Made by a program: the position numbers and the translations under genes
Notes under the pieces: model-generated
Seen by the model: the letters and a program-made list of their open reading frames with translations, nothing else
Told to the model about the DNA's origin: nothing
Databases searched by the model: none
Origin: Actinostola sp. cb2023
Lineage: Eukaryota; Cnidaria; Anthozoa; Actiniaria; Actinostolidae
Length of the DNA: 64,000 bases
Direction of reading: 5' to 3'
Assembly: GCA_033675265.1 (NCBI GenBank)
Contig: JAUJYZ010000724.1
Coordinates: 191,001-255,000, forward strand
In this document: in pieces, positions 35,563 to 48,972 of the stretch
Layout of the letters: each line of letters starts with the position of its first letter
Position numbering within the stretch: position 1 is the first letter of the stretch

Positions 35563-38500
35563 ATATATGGGAGAAATCGAATTTTCTTGATTTTTTGCCT
35601 TACTAGATGTTGCAGCTGCTCAGAATCTTTTCCAAAGTCATTTTTTGAAGAAAGCCAAGGATGGTATGGTACGTCAAAAAGTCTGGACAATCCACGAATT
35701 TGGAGATGGTTCTATCAAAATTGCATAACGTAGCAAATTTCAATATAGTAGATATATGGGAGAAATCGATTGTTCTTGATTTTTTGCCTTATTAGATGTT
35801 GCATGGAGCTGCTTAGAATCATTTCCAAAAGTCATTTTTTGAAGAAAGCAAAGGATTGTACGTCAAAAAGTCTGGACAATCCACGAATTTGGAGATGGTT
35901 CTATCAAAATTGCATAACGTAGCAAATTTCAATATAGTAGACTGATAATAATAATAATAATAATAATAAACTTTATTAATGTGTCTTAATTATTTAGCTT
36001 ACATTTAATAGTATGCTAATTGGGGACACCTATCTAGAAAAATTGAACTAAAAATATACGGGAGAACTCGATTTTTCTTGATTTTTTGCCTTACTAGATG
36101 TTGCAGCTGCTCAGAATCTTTTCCAAAGTCATTTTTTTGAAGAAGGCCAAGGATGGTATGGTACGTCAAAAAGTCTGGACAATCCACGAATTTGGAGAAG
36201 GTTCTATCAAAATTTCATAACGTAGCACATTTCAATATAGTAGATATATGGTAGAAATCGATTGTTCTTGATTTTTTGCCTTATTAGATGTTGCAGCTGC
36301 TCAGAATCTTTTCCAAAGTCATTTTTTTGAAGAAAGTCAAGGATTGCACGTCAAAAAATCTGGTCAATCCAGGCCACGAATTTGGAGATGGTTCTATCAA
36401 AATTGCATAACGTAGCAAATTTCAATATAGTAGATATATGGGAGAAATCGATTTTTCTTGATTTTTTGCCTTACTAGATTTTCCAGCTGCTCAGAATCTT
36501 TTCCAAAGTCATTTTTTGAAGAAAGCCAAGGATGGTACGTCAAAAAGTCTGGACAATCCACGAATTTGGAGAAGGTTCTATCAAAATTTCATAACGTAGC
36601 ACATTTCAATATAGTAGATATATGGGAGAAATCGATTGTTCTTGATTTTTTGCCTTATTAGATGTTGCATGGAGCTGCTTAGAATCTTTTCCAAAAGTCA
36701 TTTTTTGAAGAAAGCAAAGGATTGTACGTCAAAAAGTCTGGACAATCCACGAATTTGGAGATGGTTCTATCAAAATTGCATAACGTAGCAAATTTCAATA
36801 TAGTAAATATATGGGTGAAAGGGATTTTTCTTGATTTTTTGCCTTACTAGATTTTCCAGCTGCTCAGAATCTTTTCCAAAGTCATTTTTTGAAGAAAGCC
36901 AAGGATGGTACGTCAAAAAGTCTGGACAATCCACGAATTTGGAGAAGGTTCTATCAAAATTTCATAACGTAGCACATTTCAATATAGTAGATATATGGGA
37001 GAAATCGATTGTTCTTGATTTTTTGCCTTATTAGATGTTGCATGGAGCTGCTTAGAATCTTTTCCAAAAGTCATTTTTTGAAGAAAGCAAAGGATTATAC
37101 GTCAAAAAGTCTGGACAATCCACGAATTTGGAGAAGGTTCTATCAAAATTGCATAACGTAGCAAATTTCAATATAGTAGATATATGGGAGAAATCGATTT
37201 TTCTAGATTTTTTGCCTTATTAGATGTTGCATGGAGCTGCTTAGAATTCGGTTTCCAAAAGTCATTTTTTGAAGAAAGCAAAGGATTGTACGTCAAAAAT
37301 CTGGACAATCAACGAATTTGGAGATGGTTTTATCAAAAATGTATAACGTAGCAAATTTCAATATAGTAAATATATGGGTGAAAGGGATTTTTCTTGATTT
37401 TTTGCCTTACTAGATTTTCCAGCTGCTCAGAATCTTTTCCAAAGTCATTTTTTGAAGAAAGCAAAGGATTGTACGTCAAGTCTGGACAATCAACGAATTT
37501 GGAGATGGTTTTATCAAAATTGCATAACGTAGCAAATTTCAATATAGTAGATATACGGGAGAAATCGATTTTTCTTGATTTTTTGCCTCAATAGATGTTG
37601 CATGGAGCTGCTCAGAATCTTTTCCAAACTCATTTTTTGAAGAAAGTCAAGGATTGTACGTCAAAAAGTCTGGACAATCCACGAATTTGGAGAAGGTTCT
37701 ATCAAAATTGCATAACGTAGCAAATTTCAATATAGTAGATATATGGGAGAAATCGATTTTTCTTGATTTTTTGCCTTATTAGATGTTGCATGGAGCTGCT
37801 TAGAATCTTTTCCAAAAGTCATTTTTTGAAGAAAGCCAAGGATTGTACGTCAAAAATCTGGACAATCAACGAATTTGGAGATTTTTTTATCAAAAATGTA
37901 TAACGTAGCAAATTTCAATATAGTAAATATATGGGTGAAAGGGATTTTTCTTGATTTTTTGCCTTACTAGATTTTCCAGCTGCTCAGAATCTTTTCCAAA
38001 GTCATTTTTTGAAGAAAGCCAAGGATGGTACGTCAAAAAGTCTGGACAATCCACGAATTTGGAGATGGTTCTATCAAAATTGCATAACGTAGCAAATTTC
38101 AATATAGTAAATATATGGGAGAAATCGATTTTTCTTGATTTTTTGCCTTATTAGATGTTGCATGGAGCTGCTTAGAATCTTTTCCAAAAGTCATTTTTTG
38201 AAGAAAGCCAAGGATTGTACGTCAAAAAATCTGGACAATCCAGGCCACGAATTTGGAGATGGTTCTATCAAAATTGCATAACGTATCAAATTTCAATATA
38301 GTAAATATATGGGTGAAAGGGATTTTTTCTTGATTTTTTGCCTTACTAGATGTTAATTGCAGCTACTCAGAATGTTTTCTAACGTCATATTTTGAAGAAA
38401 GTCAAGGATTGTACGTCAAAAAATCTGGGCAATCAACGAATTTGGAGATGGTTCTATCAATATTGCATAACGTAGCAAATTTCAATATAGTAGATATATG

Positions 38501-39640
38501 GGAGAAATCGATTTTTCTTGATTTTTTGCCTTATTAGATGTTGCATGGAGCTGCTTAGAATCTTTTCCAAAAGTCATTTTTTGAAGAAAGCAAAGGATTG
38601 TACGTCAAAAAGTCTGGACAATCCACGAATTTGGAGAAGGTTCTATCAAAATTGCATAACGTAGCAAATTTCAATATAGTAGATATATGGGAGAAATCGA
38701 TTTTTCTTGATTTTTTGCCTTATTAGATGTTGCATGGAGCTGCTTAGAATTCGGTTTCCAAAAGTCATTTTTTGAAGAAAGCAAAGGATTGTACGTCAAA
38801 AATCTGGACAATCAACGAATTTGGAGATGGTTTTATCAAAAATGTATAACGTAGCAAATTTCAATATAGTAAATATATGGGTGAAAGGGATTTTTCTTGA
38901 TTTTTTGCCTTACTAGATTTTCCAGCTGCTCAGAATCTTTTCCAAAGTCATTTTTTGAAGAAAGCAAAGGATTGTACGTCAAAAAAGTCTGGACAATCCA
39001 CGAATTTGGAGATGGTTTTATCAAAATTGCATAACGTAGCAAATTTCAATATAGTAGATATACGGGAGAAATCGATTTTTCTTGATTTTTTGCCTCAATA
39101 GATGTTGCATGGAGCTGCTCAGAATCTTTTCCAAAGTCATTTTTTGAAGAAAGCCAAGCCGGGATGGTACGTCAAAAAGTCTGGACAATCCACGAATTTG
39201 GAGATGGTTCTATCAAAATTGCATAACGTAGCAAATTTCAATATAGTAAATATATGGGTGAAAGGGATTTTTCTTGATTTTTTGCCTTACTAGATGTTAA
39301 TTGCAGCTACTCAGAATGTTTTCTAACGTTATATTTTGAAGAAAGCCAAGGATTGTATAGGTCAAAAAATCTGGACAATCAACGAATTTGGAGATGGTTG
39401 TATCAAAAATACATGGCGTAGCAATTTGCATACAGTAAATGTATGGCAGAAAATCGCCTTTTCTCATTTTTCGCCTTACTAGATGTTCCAGCTGCTCAGA
39501 ATCTTTGCTGATGTCATTTTTTGAAGAAAGCCAAGGATTGTACGTCAAAAAGTCTGGACAATCCACGAAGTTGGAGATGGTTCTATTAAAATTGCCTAAC
39601 GTAGCAAATTTCAATACTGTAAATGTATGGAAGAAGCAAT
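35563..39640. repeat. Satellite array, about 188-bp unit, about 21 units
   Basis: Units start near ATATATGGGAGAAATCGATT and include TTTTTGCCTTACTAGATGTT, GCTGCTCAGAATCTTTTCCA, TTTTTTGAAGAAAGCCAAGG and GTCTGGACAATCCACGAATT. Two unit types alternate (GTTGCATGGAGCTGCTTAG and TTTTCCAGCTGCTCAG). The second or third unit carries a 110-base insertion (about 35943-36052) starting with (ATA)n. Short frames of about 67 residues in the units are not conserved as proteins. No counterpart follows arrays 1 or 3. Confidence 0.95.
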
Positions 39641-40700
39641 AGCCATTTCCTTAGGACTACTGCTTTCGCAATCACGTGTTTTCCTTCTGGCACACCCGAA
39701 AAGAATTCTGGGATCATACGGGAAATTTGGACAGGGCAAGTGGCCGCCATTTTTTATTAAGTGTCTAGCCACCCCGTCCTACTGGCAAAATATCAGGGGC
39801 AGATCAAAAGGGGGGGGGGCATGGGGGGCCGGTGCCCCCCCCCCCCCCCTTTGAGTTGGGCCCGATATATATTCTCCCACGTTTTCCCGGCATTTGATGC
39901 CCAGAATGGATGGAAATTGCATTTTCGAGCTTCTAGTTTTCAGCATTTTTTCAGCATTTTTGGGAGGGGGGGGGGATCAGAGCGATTTTAATTGAATAAT
40001 TTGCATAAAGAATGTTTACTTGATAAAGAAACTATGATGAGCATAGAAGAACAAAGAATGTTTATGCGAATTATTCAAAATCGCTCTGATCAAACAGTTT
40101 GAATTCTGTCTCAGCTACTTTGCCTTTGCTAGTATGTAGTTTATCATGCATATAGTCGCTCAGATCTAGAGCTCATCGAAATCTTGAGATATTTTAGAAA
40201 AACTGATTCAACGATCTTTGTTTATCGTTGCCAAGGAAACCGTGATCGAGCTGAAATTGACATAATTCTAAATTTCCATCTTTGCCCGATAACTGGTGCA
40301 AAAGTCGTTTTGATCGGTCTAGGATAAGTCTATCAATTCGCCGAATGAAAAGTAGAAGTGTGGTTCAGTTAAAAACTACTTTGAGCAACAAAACGTGTAT
40401 ATTGTTTATTACTGTAGAGGTAATTCGTCACATTAATAATAAAGAAACGACCGATCATGTTTACCAGTAGTGAAATGGGAAATTAAAAGTTGTGAAATTC
40501 TGCGATTTTTTCGTCCATTTTTTGGCCTTTCGCCCACACGTCTGCACAGCGGTTTTTGAAGACGTTTTGCAAAGTGGATGTTAAACTTTTGACTGATGCG
40601 TCACTGCGCATTATCGATGACAAAAATGCGTTTTCATATATAGTATCATGACGTATGGATGTCGCTGTTCTTACTGTGAGTCTTTGTCATCGTGTAAATT
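39641..40700. other. Intergenic region before copy 3
   Basis: It contains G- and C-homopolymers near 39811-39853 and 39963-39974 (likely error-prone), a short inverted-repeat element at 39975-40091, and otherwise no recognised gene. The segment at about 40450-40470 matches 24447 upstream of copy 2. Confidence 0.6.
39975..40091. mobile_element. Short foldback element
   Basis: GATCAGAGCGATTTT and the following GAATAATTTGCATAAAGAAT pair with ATTCAAAATCGCTCTGATC and TGTTTATGCGAATTATTC. Confidence 0.7.
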
Positions 40701-40957
40701 CACTTAATTAATTAAGGTGTTCACGACGGAACTCCAATACCTTCAGCAAGCAAGGTATCATTTAGGAGTTCGCGGTCATACTGAGTCAGTCACCTCAACA
40801 TTATGTAGCTATGCGCTTAGCTAAGCAGCCGTAACTTTCGTGGCTTGTTATTCATTCCGGCATAAAGAATTTAAAGGTGTTATCGTTCTTCAAGCGACCG
40901 AACTCACGGCCACCTTTCACCATACTTAGCTATGATGCGTTGAACGCCAGATTCAAA

Positions 40958-43900
40958 ATGAACGTCAAAGTCTTCCGTCCTGGTAAACTTATACGTTACT
41001 TTGTTCTGCTGTGGAGTGGCTTCGTGTTCGCGAGAGGTAAGTTTAGTATTTTAAAAAGCCCTACTCCACGGTTCCTAAGTCGCCTTCAGTTTTTAGGTAA
41101 CTTTATAGGCGACTAGTTATAAACTACAGTTAAGCTAAATCGATTGAAAATTTAATGCAACTTTAGGCAATGTTGAGCGAATTTAGGCGAATTTTAAAAG
41201 TCCTAATTTAGGAAATCTCGTGTGAGCATCATTAAATTTTCTTACATTATATCAAAGAAAAAAAGAAAAATTTATAAAATCAAAAAAAAAACACAAAAAA
41301 CTTTCGCCTGAAATAAGGAACTTTCACAGTACCAGAGGCAATCTAATACCACTACTGAGGACTATACTACCAGTTGGCGCTACTTGAGGCGATTTATAAG
41401 GCGACTTTAGGACCCGGAGTAGGTATTATTGTTATTATAAATTTGTAATGTGCTACATTCCTGTAGTCGTTATCACATCACCTGTCCGATCATCCGCGCG
41501 TAAGGCCTTTTCAACTGAAGTTTTTAAACCGGCAGAGCTAGTTATCTGGAATTCCGCTCAGTTCTCCTTACAACTGTAAATTTTACGAAGATCGAATTAA
41601 GCCGGTTCGCGATGGAATATCAGTTCCGTCTGGGTTATTATTATTATAACAATTTTACAAGCCTTAGAAGTATTACAATTTTCACAGCGCGTGAAAAAGA
41701 ATATTTAAGCAACTTTAATTTACCCCCAATATTTAGCCATCGTTACTGAACAACTTACAGTTCTTCAAACCTTAATTTTTTTAAATCAGAATTTGTTGCT
41801 TAATTTGAGACTCAAATTTAACATCGATAGGTTGGGGAAAAAACAGGCTATATGCAAATTGAATGATGTCATTATCCCGTTGTGATAATTAAGTCGATGT
41901 CAACCAAATTCATGATTTTATCAAGTTAATTCAATCAATGCCTAAGGTATAAGACTGTAGAAAAAGCGAGTTGGAGAAAGCTCTGGAACAGGACGCTTAT
42001 AGGTATTTTTTTACACTATATATATATGAGGTCTATCCTGTTTTCTTAAAAGGTGTTGTGTTGACGAAGCCCCATTTTGTAATAACAGTTCTCAATTGTT
42101 GTGCTCCTAGCAACAAATTGGCCCAAAAATGAAAATCCAACAGCAAAGAAGCGTACTGATAGCTTCGCGTAGAAAAACTATGATTTTAACACAACATGAT
42201 CTTTCATGAGAAAGTGAGGGAATGAGTACCTGTTTCGTGAAGGCATAGACAAACTTCGAGCTGAAAACAACATCCTAGGTGATTTTGATACAACAATAAT
42301 TGAGGTCTGTTTTCTTAAAAGGTGTCTTGTTGACGAAGCCCCATTTTGTAATAACAGTTCTCATATATATATACCTATAAGGGTCCTGTTCTGGAACGCG
42401 AGCTATAGCCGATATCAAACATTGCATGGTATTAAAGTGAGCGCCATAAAAACTACTAAGGCGAGCAACCTTAAGCTTGATAAAATCTAACATTTCACGC
42501 TATGTTTTTAATTAAAGTTAGTTCTGTATAACACAGTAATCTTTCTTTAACGGCAAATTTCTAATACCAGTTTTACTTGAGACGGCCATGGTTTCTTTTT
42601 ACTGTAACGAAGAAAAAAGGGTCGAAAACAGCGAAGAGTACCATGGTTCTTTGCGCGCGCGCAAAAAAAAAAAAACACATTCCATAGATGCTTTGCGGTC
42701 CCAACTCGAACCCAGTAAATATTACATTTTAACTCTCCGTCCCGACAGGCGAGGGAGGCTGTAAACGTCTAAGCTATCTTGACTGCATAAAAGACAACTA
42801 TTTCCCTGGTCACGTGATCAAGAACGTCACCATTACGTCATCGATAGCTGGATTAAAGATGTGTCAAATCAAATGCTACCTTGAACATCATTGTGTGTCG
42901 TACAACTTGGGTCCAGTCCAAGGACCGAGCAGAACGTGTGAGTTGAATACCGCTGACAACCTGACGTATCCAGCTAAGGTTGTACCAAAGGAAGGTTACG
43001 AATATTGCCCTATTAAGGTATATCAGAATAATTCAACTAGGCCATATTTTAGGGTGGGGGTGTGCCGCTGGACCTCTGAACCTGAGCCTGCTTAAGTGCA
43101 AAAAACGTCGAATATCACTGATACCGATACAATATTTGCTGAATTTGTTACCATGTTTCATTGATAGAAGGCTTTGCTAACTAGAGACTATGTCTGACAG
43201 CACATACCCGTACTATTTGCATACGAAAATATCCGCCCATGCAGGACCTCAGTACTTATATATAGCTAATTGCATAATCGATGTCGGGTTGAAAATCATA
43301 AATCATAGAAGCTGAGACCGAAAGGATGGATGGGAAATCAGTTCATGACCTGCATTACATACAGACAGATATATTCAATGTTCTCGTAGTTTTAAAGGTA
43401 TGTGAGCTATTTAACTAAGATTCTACAAGTCTGGATAAAAAGGTCGATTATTTAACGGTGTTATTTGAGAGTTTTAATTTCCCAGAATTCCTTTTGGTCA
43501 TAGCTTTCATGATTTTCAACCCGACAACGATTATGCAATTAGCTATATATCTCCCTCTACTTTACCAACCCTTAACTTCCCCGACAATATATTCTACATC
43601 AATATAACACTAATTTGGTACTGATTACCGTGTAGAATCCATGTTCTTCCAATCCATGTCCCGCCAATAAACTTTGTTATCCAGACTTCGTTTTGAATAC
43701 CTTCATTTGTAGAGGTGAGTAGTAGTACATTCTCAATTGACAAGGAAAACTTGCTCGTGTAGACGACAAAAACATCGCCAATTTAATCAGTTTCCTTGTC
43801 AAGGAGAACTTTCAAGGAAAACTTGTTCGTGTAGATGACAAAAACATCGCCAATTTAATCAGTTTCCTTGTCAAGGAAAACTTGTTCGTGTAGATGACAA

Positions 43901-45371
43901 AAACATCGCCAATTTAATCAGTCAAGGAAAACTTGTTCGTGTAGATGACAAAAAATATTGTCAATTTTTCCTTGTCAAGGAAAACTTGTCAATTAAAAGG
44001 AAAACTTGTTCGTGTAGATGACAAAAAATTGTCAATTTTTTCCTTGGCAAGGAAAACATTCAAGGAAAACTTTTTCGTGTAGATGCAGCTTAATTCTTGT
44101 TCTTGTTGTTCTTTTATTTTTTCTTCTTCTCAGTCTTTTTTGTTTACTTCTAGTTGTACGTCGTTCAGTGTTCTTTCTCGTCACATAACCTGCATTTATT
44201 GCCCTATATATGTACTATTGTATTCACTACATAGATGGAGATTGGAGCCAGTGGAGTGCATGGTCGTGTGTCGGTTCATTATCAACTCGTACGCGTAGCT
44301 GTGTCAACCCATTCACTCAAGGACCAGCGTCTGATTGTATCCCTGCAACAAAAACAGAAACCATCAGATGTAACTTAGTGGAGCCGGTTGCAAGTAAGAA
44401 AATACTTTACTGAATATAATAATATATATATAATAATATAATAATAATATAGAAGGTCACCTGATATCATAGACCCGGAGGATTAAGGGGTGACGATGAT
44501 GTAAAGTTGAGCTCCGTTTTCTGCGGGCGTGTCTTGCGGGACGCACACAGGGAGCCCAACATAATACGTTACTAAGCACATGGAGCCCGACATAATGATC
44601 TTGCGCGCGCGCTCTACCTCATGACTGTGTACTTATGTAAGTTTTAAATATTGAATGCTTAGATTGTTCTCAGCCGTTGGGTATGCAAGATGGTCGGATC
44701 ACAAACGCCCAAATTACAGGTTCTAGTTTTAAAAACAAGAACTGTCACTATCATTTCGCTCGGTTGAATCGACAAAAGACTACTCCCACTCCCTATGACA
44801 GCTCATGGTGTGCCAAGAATCAAAAGAGAGGAGAATATGTCGAGGTTGATCTTGGGTCCAAGATGACTGTAACTAAAGTAGCTACACAAGGTAGAGATAT
44901 TGCATACAGTGTCAAACAGTGGGTGACCATGTATACACTGTCTTACAGTAGCAACCGAGACACCTGGACAGAATACGTTGGAGAAGGAAGTCAGGTCAAG
45001 GTACGTATTCCACTTACTTGAAGCGCGCGCGAATTAGACCTGGTATAGCCTAAGCTCTACTCTTGGCAGCTTTGCAAATCACTGATTTCTGTGAAATTTA
45101 CTTAATTTAACACAGTCTCTCTTAATTATTAAATTATCTGGACTCAAATTTGACAAGAACTAGTAGAGCTTGGCATGTGCTGCTGTCGGTTATTATTATC
45201 AAGTAAAATTGAAAACTTTCTTGATTCTTGCAGCGTTTCACTGGTAACACTGACACGACTTCAGTGGTGATCAATGAACTTCCAGTGCCCATCAAGGCTC
45301 AATATATCAGAGTCGTTGTATATTCGTGGTACTGGCGTATTTCTATGAGGCTTGAGCTATATGGATGTTAA
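40958..45371 (+). CDS. PAN-TSP1-discoidin secreted protein, copy 3 (six exons)
   Basis: Exons 40958-41036, 42749-43017, 43636-43714, 44235-44393, 44663-45000 and 45234-45371 join into a 353-residue frame. It is the most diverged and the most compact copy. The first exon is eight codons longer (start MNVKVFRPGKLIR before the shared hydrophobic core) and exon 5 one codon shorter. The discoidin exon begins NCSQPLG, where copies 1 and 2 have NCCQPLG. The TSP1 exon has CVGSLSTRTRSC, lacking the extra Cys of copies 1 and 2 (CVCSLS). Intron 4 is about 270 bases against 2.2-4 kb in the others, and it retains an empty site for a MITE found in both. A Met further in (residue 1 of the other copies) is not conserved, so the upstream ATG is the only start seen. 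Confidence 0.83.
41994..42386. mobile_element. Insertion with inverted and direct repeats, intron 1 of copy 3
   Basis: The outer ends CTTATAGGTATT and TATATACCTATAAG are inverted. Inside are two direct repeats of about 62-66 bp (42029-42094 and 42302-42363) that share TTTTCTTAAAAGGTGT and GACGAAGCCCCATTTTGTAA. Copies 1 and 2 lack it between AGAAAGCTCTGGAAC and the following GATCATGCAC segment. The type is not known. Confidence 0.55.
43257..43548. mobile_element. Foldback MITE in intron 2 of copy 3
   Basis: TATATAGCTAATTGCATAAT and TGTCGGGTTGAAAATCAT pair with ATGATTTTCAACCCGACAAC and ATTATGCAATTAGCTATATA. Absent from copies 1 and 2. Confidence 0.85.
43636..43714 (+). CDS. 79-base linker exon of copy 3 (exon 3)
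   Basis: Same length, splice sites and phase as in copies 1 and 2; it carries CPANKLC and FVLNTF where the others have FVLKTF. A tandem repeat begins about 20 bases after its donor. Confidence 0.85.
43737..44085. repeat. Tandem repeat, about 60-bp unit, about 6 units
   Basis: Units of TTGTCAAGGAAAACTTGTTC and GTGTAGATGACAAAAACATC with variable spacing, in intron 3 of copy 3, just after the 79-base exon. The unit contains a small dyad (CCTTGTCAAGG). Confidence 0.9.
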
Positions 45372-47610
45372 CAGCCTGCACATAAACCAGGAACATCGCT
45401 TCTGGTTGTACACTTAAGCTATATGGATGTTAACAGTCTGTACATAAACCATGAACATCGCTTCTGGTTGTACACTTGAGCTATATGGATGTTAACAGTC
45501 TGCACATAAACCAGGAACATCGCTTCTGGTTGTACACTTGAGCTATATGGATGTTAACAGTCTGCACATAAACCATGAACATCGCTTCTGGTTGTACACT
45601 TGAGCTATATGGATGTTAACAGTCTGCACATAAACCATGAACATCGCTTCTGGTTGTACACTTGAGCTATATGGATGTTAACAGTCTGCACATAAACCAG
45701 GAACATCGCTTCTGGTTGTACACTTGAGCTATATGGATGTTAACAGTCTGCACATAAACCAGGAACATCGCTTCTGGTTGTACACTTGAGATGTTACAGG
45801 ATGTCAAACATTGAACATGTTGAACATCGCTTCTGGTTGTACACTTGAGTCTGGATGTTAACAGTCTGCACATCAACCATGAACATCGCTTCTGGTTGTA
45901 CACTTGAGCTATATGGATGTTAACAGTCTGCACATAAACCAGGAACATCGCTTCTGGTTGTACACTTGAGCTATATGGATGTTAACAGTCTGCACAAAAC
46001 ATGAAATCGCTTCATCGCTTCTGGTTGTACACTTGAGCTATATGGATGTTAACAGTCTGCACATAAACCATGAACATCGCTTCTGGTTGTACACTTGAGC
46101 TATATGGATGTTAAACAGTCTGCACATAAACCATGAACATCGCATCGCTTCTGGTTGTACACTTGAGCTATATGGATGTTAACAGTCTGCACATACAAAC
46201 TATATGGATGGAACATCGCTTCTGGTTGTACACTTGAGCTATATGGATGTTAACAGTCTGCACATCAACCATGAACATCGCTTCTGGTTGTACACTTGAG
46301 CTATATGGATGTTAACAGTCTGCACATCAACCATGAACATCGCTTCTGGTTGTACACTTGAGCTATATGGATGTTAACAGTCTGCACATAAACCAGGAAC
46401 ATCGCTTCTGGTTGTACACTTGAGCTATATGGATGTTAACAGTCTGCACATAAACCAGGAACATCACGCTTCTGGTTGTACACTTGAGCTATATGGATGT
46501 TAACAGTCTGCACATAAACCAGGAACATCGCTTCTGGTTGTACACTTGAGCTATATGGATGTTAACAGTCTGCACATAAACCAGGAACATCGCTTCTGGT
46601 TGTACACTTGAGCTATATGGATGTTAAACAGTCTGCACATAAACTGGTTGGAACATCGCTTCTGGTTGTACACTTGAGCTATATGGATGTTAACAGTTAA
46701 CAGAACATCGCTTCTGGTTGTACACTTGAACCATGGATGTTAACAGTCTGCACATCGCTTCATCGCTTCTGGTTGTACACTTGAGCTATATGGATGTTAA
46801 CAGTCTGCACATAAACCAGGAACATCGCTTCTGGTTGTACACTTGAGCTATATGGATGTTAACAGTCTGCACATAAACAGGAACATCGCTTCTGGTTGTA
46901 CACTTGAGCTATATGGATGTTAACAGTCTGCACATAAACAGAACATCGCTTCTGCACATATATGGAACAGGCACATAAACAGGAACGCTTCTGGTTGTAC
47001 ACTTGAGCTATATGGATGTTAACAGTCTGCACATAAACCAGGAACATCGCTTCTGGTTGTACACTTGAGCTATATGGATGTTAACAGTCTGCACATAAAC
47101 CTGGAACATCGCTTCTGGTTGTACACTTGAGCTATATGGATGGATGTTAACAGTCTGCACATAAACCAGGAACATCGCTTCTGGTTGTACACTTGAGCTA
47201 TATGGATGTTAACAGTCTGCACATAAACCAGGAACATCGCTTCTGGTTGTACACTTGAGCTATATGGATGTTAACAGTCTGCACATAAACCAGGAACATC
47301 GCTTCTGGTTGTACACTTGAGCTATATGGATGTTACACTAGTCTGCACATAAACCAGGAACATCGCTTCTGGTTGTACACTTGAGCTATATGGATGTTAA
47401 CAGTCTGCACATGTAACCATGAACATCGCTTCAGGAACATCGGTTGTACACTTGAGCTATATGGATGTTAACAGTCTGCACATCAACCAGGAACATCGCT
47501 TCTGGTTGTACACTTGAGCTATATGGATGTTAACAGTCTGCACATCAACCAGGAACATCGCTTCTGGTTGTACACTTCAGAATGCTTCAGCTATATATGG
47601 ATGTTAACAC
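45350..47610. repeat. 62-bp minisatellite array 3 (about 36 units)
   Basis: Same unit as arrays 1 and 2, starting in the last codons of copy 3 exon 6. Units are more uniform (mostly CACATAAACCAGGAACATCG) with a few truncated units near 45790, 46690 and 46950. It ends at TCAGCTATATATGGATGTTA-ACACTCTCTC. Confidence 0.97.
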
Positions 47611-48660
47611 TCTCTCTTTTAAGACACCAAAAACCTGTACGTAAATATTACACACGCACAATACAAGGTACAAATTAGCCTGATATTTTCAGACGGTCCT
47701 TGTGCCTCCGCTCTCGATCGCTTAGCGGAGGACCAAGGAGCTACAATCCTCGACAAAAGTACCATGTTATAAATTCAATTTTTTAATGTTATGAACTGAT
47801 AGGCAAGACTTTTAACCCCCCCCCCCCACTCTTTCTACTTCATGCAACAAAGTTTTGCAACCTGCAACAAATGACCGAAAATTTAATTTGTTGCGCGACA
47901 AGTTGCACGAACGATGGTAATACGAGAAACATTGCTCTGCAACTTGCAACGCAACAATCTGAAAATGTTGCGCGACAAGTTGCACGATTTTGTTGCTCGT
48001 ATTACCGCACCTTAAGACGCAATTTACTCAAATTAATTAAGACGCCGTCGAACCATTCGTATAAACGACACTCTTTGTTCTTAATTGGTTCTTTATAGAT
48101 GCGACTTGTACCAGGGAACGTACAGCTCGAAACCCTGTTCTTGAGTAAGTTGCGTCTAAGAACAGAACAAAGATCGTTTATACGAATGGTTCGGTTCTGA
48201 TTTAAATCGCGTTTTAGTTAACGTTAATAAGCCACGCATTTTTTTAAATATATATTTTTTCCGTTTGAAAACGCATACTTTTTTATGCGTTTTACCGATC
48301 GTCGACACTAAAAACGATCGAAAACGGAGATGCTTATAATAATCGGTGAAAACGTCACATCTCAGCCGATAGTATCGCTGGCACTGCTGGAACATGCGTT
48401 TCTTGAACATAAGATAAAAAACGTCCGAGCAGTGCCCGGTGACAAAAACGCATCTTTGCATGATCATCGTTTTCATCTCCTAGTGTGGACGGTCGATAAG
48501 GATGTGTAAACTCTAGTGTGGACACCCCGAATTAAGCACCAGCGGACATTTTATATGTACAGCATTCGCCGTGGATGTCCGCATATGTAGGCTTCACCAA
48601 TACACATACATGTATACATGCACATTATAATATAAACTGAATGGAATTTTTATTGCTATG
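47611..48660. other. Gene-free region with repeat fragments
   Basis: It holds a (C)n run near 47818-47827, a half MITE at 47829-48014, and an inverted repeat pairing CGAACCATTCGTATAAACG (about 48050) with CGTTTATACGAATGGTTCG (about 48174-48192). The stretch 48280-48530 ends with CTCTAGTGTGGACA-type sequence that looks like another degraded element. No coding sequence was recognised. Confidence 0.6.
47829..48014. mobile_element. Half of a GCAAC-rich palindromic MITE
   Basis: Matches the right half of the complete element at 50034-50358 (TTCATGCAACAAAGTTTTGC to TTGCTCGTATTACCGCACCT), without the left half. Confidence 0.75.
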
Positions 48661-48661
48661 C

Positions 48662-48931
48662 AATGAGGGTTTATCATGTAATTTCAAAACTCATAGGACA
48701 AAAAAACGATTACCATAGCTGGAAAGAGCTCGTTGAAATTAGTATAAAAGATTGCTTCACAAATTGCGAAGATATGAAAATTTCCAAAGGTTTTCATATA
48801 AAATTTCGATTTTTGAAAATTCATATCTTTGCAATTTGTGAAGCAATCTTTTATACTAATTTCAACGAGCTCTTTCCAGCTATGGAAATCATTTTTTGTC
48901 CTAGTTTTGAAATTACATGATAAACCATCAC
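48662..48931. mobile_element. Foldback MITE, family A, third copy
   Basis: AATGAGGGTTTATCATG at the left and CATGATAAACCATCACT at the right; shorter core than the copies in the gene introns. Confidence 0.75.
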
Positions 48932-48972
48932 TCAGTTATTAATCAAAATTAAAGTTACTTTTGCTACAGCAC

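Noticed and set aside
35551..39293. Repeated 60-70 residue frames (CLTRFSSCSESFPKSFFEES) in the 188-bp satellite
   Set aside because: They follow the satellite unit, change frame between units and show no selection for protein.
42029..42363. Direct repeats as LTRs of a small retroelement
   Set aside because: The repeats are only about 62-66 bases, lack TG...CA ends, and no retroelement coding or primer site is present.
42814..43095. PAN exon of copy 3 read on to a stop as a single-exon gene
   Set aside because: The conserved donor after AAG at 43017 and the agreement of phase with exon 3 show it is an internal exon.
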